From positions 1-33,389 of the forward strand of contig JALFVM010000030.1 of assembly GCA_022787145.1 (NCBI GenBank): 33,389 bases of DNA, read 5' to 3'. Below the pieces are notes generated by a model that was not told where the DNA came from, did not search any database, and saw nothing but the letters and a program-made list of their open reading frames with translations. Of the stretch, positions 31,789 to 33,389 are shown in pieces. Each line of letters opens with the position of its first letter. Position 1 is the first letter of the stretch. A program made the position numbers and the translations under genes. Source of the DNA: Lachnospiraceae bacterium. Lineage in GTDB: Bacteria; Bacillota; Clostridia; Lachnospirales; Lachnospiraceae.

Positions 31789-32799
31789 ATGACGATTCGA
31801 GAAAGCCTGGAGCAGATGGAAATACAGAACTTAAGTCCCTATGCGTCCCACAGTGCGCATTCCGTGGGAAGAGACCGTCCAGAGGAAGAGTGTGACATCC
31901 GGACGGTTTATCAAAGAGACAGGGATCGGATACTGCATTGTAAGGCTTTTCGTCGGATGAAAGATAAGACTCAGGTGTTTCTGGCTCCTCAGGGAGACCA
32001 TTACAGAAACCGTCTGACACACACACTGGAGGTCTCGCAGACAGCCAGAACCATTGCAAAAGCCCTTCGGCTGAATGAAGATCTGGTAGAAGCCATTGCG
32101 CTGGGCCATGATCTTGGGCATACGCCCTTTGGTCACGCAGGGGAAAGAGCTTTGAATCAGGTTCATGAGGGAGGCTTTGCACATTATAAGCAAAGTGTCC
32201 GGGTTGTGGAAACGCTGGAAAAACGCGGAGAGGGACTGAATTTGACATGGGAAGTAAGAGATGGCATGCTCAATCACAGAACGTCGGGGACACCGCATAC
32301 ATTGGAGGGACAGGTTGTGCGATTTTGTGATAAAATTTCTTACATACATCATGATATGGATGACGCGATGCGCGCCGGAATTCTTACAGAAGATGATATT
32401 CCTATTACCCTTCGAATGGAGCTTGGCTTCACGATCAGAGAAAGGCTGAATACATTGGTTCATGATATTGTAAAGAACAGCTGGGATCAGGATTGTATTC
32501 GTATGTCGCCGGCGATTGAGGAAGCTATGATGGATCTGCGTGCATTAATGTTTCGCACAGTATATGAAAGTCCGATTGCAAAAAAGGAAGAGGACAAAGC
32601 TGTGGATATGCTGACTGCATTGTATGAGTACTATGTAAAGCATCCGGATGCGATGTCAAAGGAGTATGTAGATCTGGTCGAAAAAAAGAAAGAAAAAACA
32701 GAAACAGTTGTATGTGACTATCTCTCTGGAATGACGGACCAGTATTCCATGAAAAAATTTCAGGAATTATTTATTCCAAAATCCTGGGAGGTTTATTGA
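31789..32799 (+). CDS. Deoxyguanosinetriphosphate triphosphohydrolase-like HD protein
   Basis: A 336-residue dNTPase of the HD superfamily, which removes tripolyphosphate from dNTPs and so limits the nucleotide pool. Metal-binding residues are visible as H78 (RLTHTLEV) and H107-D108 (ALGHDLGHTPFGHAGE), with a later Asp in the region FCDKISYIHHDMDDA. The N-terminus has the family's FRRMKDKTQVF. The ATG at 31789 follows GGAGGTGA. Location immediately before dnaG is common in Clostridia. Dgt-like proteins vary in preferred dNTP, so dGTP specificity is not assured. Confidence 0.9.
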   Translation: MTIRESLEQMEIQNLSPYASHSAHSVGRDRPEEECDIRTVYQRDRDRILHCKAFRRMKDKTQVFLAPQGDHYRNRLTHTLEVSQTARTIAKALRLNEDLVEAIALGHDLGHTPFGHAGERALNQVHEGGFAHYKQSVRVVETLEKRGEGLNLTWEVRDGMLNHRTSGTPHTLEGQVVRFCDKISYIHHDMDDAMRAGILTEDDIPITLRMELGFTIRERLNTLVHDIVKNSWDQDCIRMSPAIEEAMMDLRALMFRTVYESPIAKKEEDKAVDMLTALYEYYVKHPDAMSKEYVDLVEKKKEKTETVVCDYLSGMTDQYSMKKFQELFIPKSWEVY

Positions 32800-32832
32800 G
32801 TTGTACATAGACAGGGCAGGAATGAGGTAGAC

Positions 32833-33389
32833 ATGCGGTACAGTGATGATATTATTGAAGAGGTACGGGTGAAAAATGATATTGTGGATGTCATTTCCCA
32901 ATATGTGAAACTGCAAAGAAAAGGCAGTTCTTATTTTGGCCTGTGTCCTTTTCACAATGAGAAGACGCCGTCCTTCTCTGTAAGCCCGGCTAAGCAGATG
33001 TATTATTGCTTTGGCTGTGGGGCAGGCGGCAATGTTTTTACATTCATTATGGAATACGAGAATTTTTCTTTTGGAGAGGCTTTGAAATTTCTGGCTGACA
33101 GAGCCGGAGTGGAATTGCCTCAGATTGAGTATTCCAAAGAAGCGCAGGAGCAGGCAAATCAGAGAAACAGTCTTCTGGAGATCCAGAAAGCGGCAGCCTC
33201 CTATTTTTATTACAATCTGCGCAGAGAAAACGGAAAAACAGCATATCAGTATCTGAAGAACCGAGGACTCAGCGATGAGACGATGCAAAAATTTGGACTC
33301 GGATATTCCGATAAATACAGCGACGATCTGTATCAGTATCTGAAAAAACAAGGATACAGCGATGAACTTTTGCTGGAATCAGGATTGTT
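32833..33389 (+). CDS. dnaG: DNA primase, 5' part only
   Basis: The first 185 codons of DnaG, which makes RNA primers at the replication fork; the gene continues past the window edge. The N-terminal CHC2 zinc finger is complete: C38, H41 (GLCPFHNEKTPSF), C59 and C62 (YYCFGCGAGGNVF). The visible sequence then enters the linker before the TOPRIM catalytic core, which is not included. GAGGT lies a few bases before the ATG. It follows the dgt-like gene by 33 bases, and rpoD would be expected downstream. Confidence 0.95.
   Translation, partial: MRYSDDIIEEVRVKNDIVDVISQYVKLQRKGSSYFGLCPFHNEKTPSFSVSPAKQMYYCFGCGAGGNVFTFIMEYENFSFGEALKFLADRAGVELPQIEYSKEAQEQANQRNSLLEIQKAAASYFYYNLRRENGKTAYQYLKNRGLSDETMQKFGLGYSDKYSDDLYQYLKKQGYSDELLLESGL

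Noticed and set aside
1-33389. CRISPR arrays, insertion sequences, integrases, phage genes or T-box/riboswitch leaders
   Set aside because: No direct-repeat arrays with spacers, no transposase or integrase motifs, and no leader with recognisable T-box or aptamer sequence were found.

Overview
The window looks like chromosome from a spore-forming, low-GC Gram-positive anaerobe of the Lachnospiraceae (Clostridia). This is inferred from gene content and style: a pyrH-frr-uppS-cdsA-dxr-rseP cluster, dgt next to dnaG, a SleC-type cortex-lytic enzyme, strong AGGAGG-like ribosome sites, and small families typical of the group (DUF5685, DUF6465). There is no rRNA, CRISPR array, insertion sequence or phage gene. 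No gene-free stretch exceeds 300 bases; the longest is 7556-7828, which holds a terminator and two promoters.

Left part (1-14.2 kb). A tight rightward operon runs from the window edge: a membrane zinc-ribbon protein, a DUF5685 protein, a J-domain protein with a cysteine-rich tail, an ABC-F ATPase and a stand-alone PTS EIIC-type membrane protein. It ends at a hairpin shared with the convergent mscL, whose product carries an extra zinc ribbon. Next come an FMN-dependent alpha-hydroxy-acid dehydrogenase, a small unknown protein and a signal-less CwlC-like amidase behind a sigma-K-like promoter. A lipoprotein then leads into pyrH-frr, an intergenic terminator-like hairpin, and uppS-cdsA-dxr-rseP (UMP phosphorylation, ribosome recycling, undecaprenyl carrier, CDP-diacylglycerol, MEP isoprenoid step, site-2 protease).

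Middle part (14.2-22.2 kb). sleC on the minus strand has its own sigma-K-like promoter with the same geometry as that of the amidase. An XRE regulator, a DUF6465 protein and a small cysteine-rich protein follow. A FadR-type regulator lies beside a malate/L-lactate (Ldh_2) dehydrogenase and malic enzyme. The Ldh_2 promoter carries a perfect FadR-type palindrome plus a degenerate copy 21 bp downstream. Then come tRNA-Leu with anticodon AAG, a HAD phosphatase and NAD-dependent L-lactate dehydrogenase. Together the enzymes connect malate, pyruvate and lactate.

Right part (22.2-33.4 kb). A sugar-sensing and uptake locus is the most system-like region. It contains a membrane-anchored periplasmic-binding protein, a LytS/YesM-type histidine kinase, a YesN-type AraC response regulator and a second, lipoprotein binding protein. 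After a terminator comes a ChvE-MmsA-MmsB type monosaccharide ABC transporter with a third binding protein. The layout resembles the XylFII-LytS/YesN control of xylFGH known in Clostridium beijerinckii, with one extra binding protein. The window ends with dgt-like dNTPase and the 5' part of dnaG.
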